Assembly: GCA_036265815.1 (NCBI GenBank)
Contig: DATAOI010000056.1
Location: forward strand, 1-37,053
Direction: 5' to 3'
Length of the DNA: 37,053 nt
Source: Gemmatimonadales bacterium
GTDB taxonomy: Bacteria; Gemmatimonadota; Gemmatimonadetes; Gemmatimonadales; GWC2-71-9
Both the position numbers and the translations under genes were made by a program. Below are positions 35,485 through 37,053 of this stretch, piece by piece. Below the pieces are notes generated by a model that did not search any database, was not told where the DNA came from, and saw only the letters and a program-made list of their open reading frames with translations. How positions within the stretch are numbered: position 1 is the stretch's first letter; every line of letters begins with the position of its first letter.

Positions 35485-36789
35485 CTACGTCAATGCCAAT
35501 CGGATATTCCCTGCGATGTAGTGGAAATACGGATCATTCGGGTCCATGGCCGTCCGAGGCCCGGGCCGGCTCGGACCCTTGCAATTCGTCCCGCCGAACC
35601 ACTCCTCGACCAACGTGGCCTGTTGCTCCATGTTGAAGTCCGAGCCCCAGTCCCCGTCGGCCGAACCGTAGCTGTACATCTTGGACTTACCCGCCGTCAC
35701 CTCACCCACCTTGGTCTCGATCGCCGCATCGCAGACGAACCCCTCCAACGAGCCGTTCGCGATCTGCCACGCGTGTGTCAGCTCGTGGATGAAGAGCTGA
35801 CCCGGACGGTTCCTGCAATCCCCGGTATCCGTGGTCGGGTTGTCGTAGGCGCTCCGGACCCCGATGTTCACGATGATCGACCCATCGATGCCAGGCACCG
35901 TGAAGGGACGCCCTCCGATGCCCACCAGGTCCGACAGAATCACCCGATCATACGGAATCGTGTCGCCGAATACCTGGCGGGCGAAGGCGATTTCATCGCC
36001 TTCGAGCGGGCGGTGCCTGGGAAGGATCAACTCACCGGCGACGGTGCCGGCCACGAACACCGGAAAGACCATCGCCGGCCCGAACAGGTAGAAGGTTCCT
36101 GCGGCGGCGGTGAAGCCCACCAGCCCGCCAGGCCCGAGGAAGCGAACGCCTGTCAGTCGCCCCAGGGTCGACGAGGTCAGGACGATCAGGGCGACCGGCG
36201 GCATACCCAGCACCGCCGTTCCGATTAGGAAGCTGGTCAGCTCGGCGGCGATCTCCTCCATCGTGCCCACAACCCCTCCGTGCTCGTAGGCCTTGGAGAC
36301 GTGCATGTGCCCGTTGCGGAATTGCTGCCAGTTGTTGGCGATCGCCTGTCTGACACCGGACTGCTGCCAATCGAAGTTCCGCTGCGGCTCGTGTGACAGT
36401 GGTACGGTCTTGTCCGTGCCTTCGACCTCCCCCGTGCACTCGAACAGGAGGGCCGCCCCAAGAGTCGTCTCGTCTTGGACGAGCCCGCCAGCGGCGCCGG
36501 CGCCGACTAGGACAATCACCACCCGAAAGCTGTACGAGACGAATCCGCTGTCGTGCATGTGGACTTGAACGTCGAACGTGCCATCGCTGCGAATGGTCAG
36601 GTCTACCGTGCCGCCGAGGGCTTCCAAGCCGGCGGAGGTGATGGTGTCATGAAATTGCTCGCTCTCGACGCGTCCCAGCAGCCCCCGCATCGAGATTGGC
36701 GGCGTCACGCCTCGCTCCTCGGCGTAGGTGCGAATCGAGAGTGAAGGATCGAAGGCGGGCACCAGGGGGCTGGTACGTACGGCAGACAT
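35485..36789 (-). CDS. HELTHAWQ-motif putative metallopeptidase with internal hydrophobic segments
   Basis: This 434-residue protein has no signal peptide. Residues about 55-90 form a beta segment (GGTVDLTIRSDGTFDVQVHM, then HDSGFVSYSFRV). Gly/Ala-rich hydrophobic stretches follow at about 87-104, 190-217 and 222-258. The next part, LEGDEIAFARQVFGDTIPYDRV, recalls DUF4157/eCIS-associated domains (quoted in part: ARQVFGDTIPYDRV). The zinc-type motif FIHELTHAWQ has H335, E336 and H339. No third ligand is obvious. Family knowledge: DUF4157-like domains with HExxHxxQ occur in effectors and in proteins tied to contractile injection systems. TAGGAGG, formed with the stop of the upstream gene, lies 5 nt before the ATG. 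The exact function is unknown. Confidence 0.75.
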   Translation of the reverse strand: MSAVRTSPLVPAFDPSLSIRTYAEERGVTPPISMRGLLGRVESEQFHDTITSAGLEALGGTVDLTIRSDGTFDVQVHMHDSGFVSYSFRVVIVLVGAGAAGGLVQDETTLGAALLFECTGEVEGTDKTVPLSHEPQRNFDWQQSGVRQAIANNWQQFRNGHMHVSKAYEHGGVVGTMEEIAAELTSFLIGTAVLGMPPVALIVLTSSTLGRLTGVRFLGPGGLVGFTAAAGTFYLFGPAMVFPVFVAGTVAGELILPRHRPLEGDEIAFARQVFGDTIPYDRVILSDLVGIGGRPFTVPGIDGSIIVNIGVRSAYDNPTTDTGDCRNRPGQLFIHELTHAWQIANGSLEGFVCDAAIETKVGEVTAGKSKMYSYGSADGDWGSDFNMEQQATLVEEWFGGTNCKGPSRPGPRTAMDPNDPYFHYIAGNIRLALT

Positions 36790-36797
36790 AGCGCCTC

Positions 36798-37053
36798 CTA
36801 TTGCAGTGTCACCAGAATCGGAATGAGCGCCTGCCCCGCGGACAGCGGCGCGAGCGCTTTGCCCAGGCAGGCCCCGAAGGCCTGGAGCGGGTCACCGGCG
36901 CGCATGGCATGCCCGGGCGTTGGCGAGGTTGTCAGCAGATGGCCGATGTCGATCGCTCCGTATTGTGCGTCGACCTTGCAGTACACCTTGCCCATCAGCG
37001 CCACGGGCTGCCGACCGCCCTCCTTCCTGCCGTCCAGCACGATGCCCGGCCTG
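36798..37053 (-). CDS. C-terminal part of a protein running off the window
   Basis: About 85 C-terminal residues are visible: RPGIVLDGRKEGGRQPVALM, then GKVYCKVDAQYGAIDIGHLL, TTSPTPGHAMRAGDP, FGACLGKALAPLSAGQ and LIPILVTLQ. The stretch GxLLTTSxTPGHAM...GKALxPLxxGxGLIxVLVxLQ is one I recall at the C-terminal ends of long, fibre-like or repeat-containing bacterial and phage proteins, but I cannot name the family with certainty. The N-terminus lies beyond the window. Its stop TAG is part of the TAGGAGG ribosome-binding site of the next gene, 8 bp before that ATG, so the two genes form one operon. Confidence 0.6.
   Translation of the reverse strand, partial: RPGIVLDGRKEGGRQPVALMGKVYCKVDAQYGAIDIGHLLTTSPTPGHAMRAGDPLQAFGACLGKALAPLSAGQALIPILVTLQ

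Overview
The window is GC-rich DNA that most resembles Gemmatimonadota. This is an inference from gene content: a SusC/SusD pair followed by a CYTYRP-type lipoprotein, an actinobacterial-style fused 2-oxoglutarate dehydrogenase (Kgd), secreted M61 peptidases, an FRG-domain protein, and frequent GTG starts with ATGA or GTGA overlaps. No rRNA, tRNA, CRISPR array, insertion sequence or complete prophage was recognised. Nearly all of the window is coding and no gene-free stretch exceeds about 300 bp.

Left end (1-6180): an abrupt junction near 130-142 joins a broken response-regulator receiver domain (+) to a C-terminally truncated lipoprotein (-). The lipoprotein is the last gene of a minus-strand operon: OmpR-type regulator, SusC, SusD, lipoprotein. 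The regulator has lost its phosphorylatable receiver domain and its stop codon overlaps the susC start. Upstream lie a plausible promoter, an inverted repeat and a CRP/FNR-like palindrome.

6187-12969: methyltransferase-fadI-fadJ (fatty-acid beta-oxidation, -) is divergent from glpD followed by an unusual PLP-fold enzyme (+) that lacks three classical cofactor-contact residues. Together these genes suggest catabolism of lipid-derived acyl chains and glycerol 3-phosphate.

12976-20137: a tandem pair of lipoproteins, each with an Ig-like domain and a type-1 copper (cupredoxin) domain; kgd for the TCA cycle, ending in a strong terminator; an HNH endonuclease-like protein; an NTF2-like lipoprotein; and a membrane-anchored rhodanese without its catalytic cysteine.

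20214-27629: a CarH/LitR-like MerR-B12 regulator divergent from a tightly overlapped transketolase-transaldolase-dicarboxylate/amino-acid symporter operon, then an exported M61 peptidase with a PDZ domain.

27648-35292: a cyclophilin overlapped by GluQ-RS, a divergent FRG-domain protein, and a minus-strand run for an MFS exporter, a second M61 peptidase, a PafA-like alkaline phosphatase and a small exported protein, with a possible 47-codon ORF just ahead of the exporter.

Right end (35375-37053): a decayed fragment resembling the C-terminus of a Ser/Thr-kinase/TPR protein, then a two-gene unit: a HELTHAWQ-motif putative metallopeptidase with internal hydrophobic segments, and upstream of it the C-terminal part of a protein that runs off the window.
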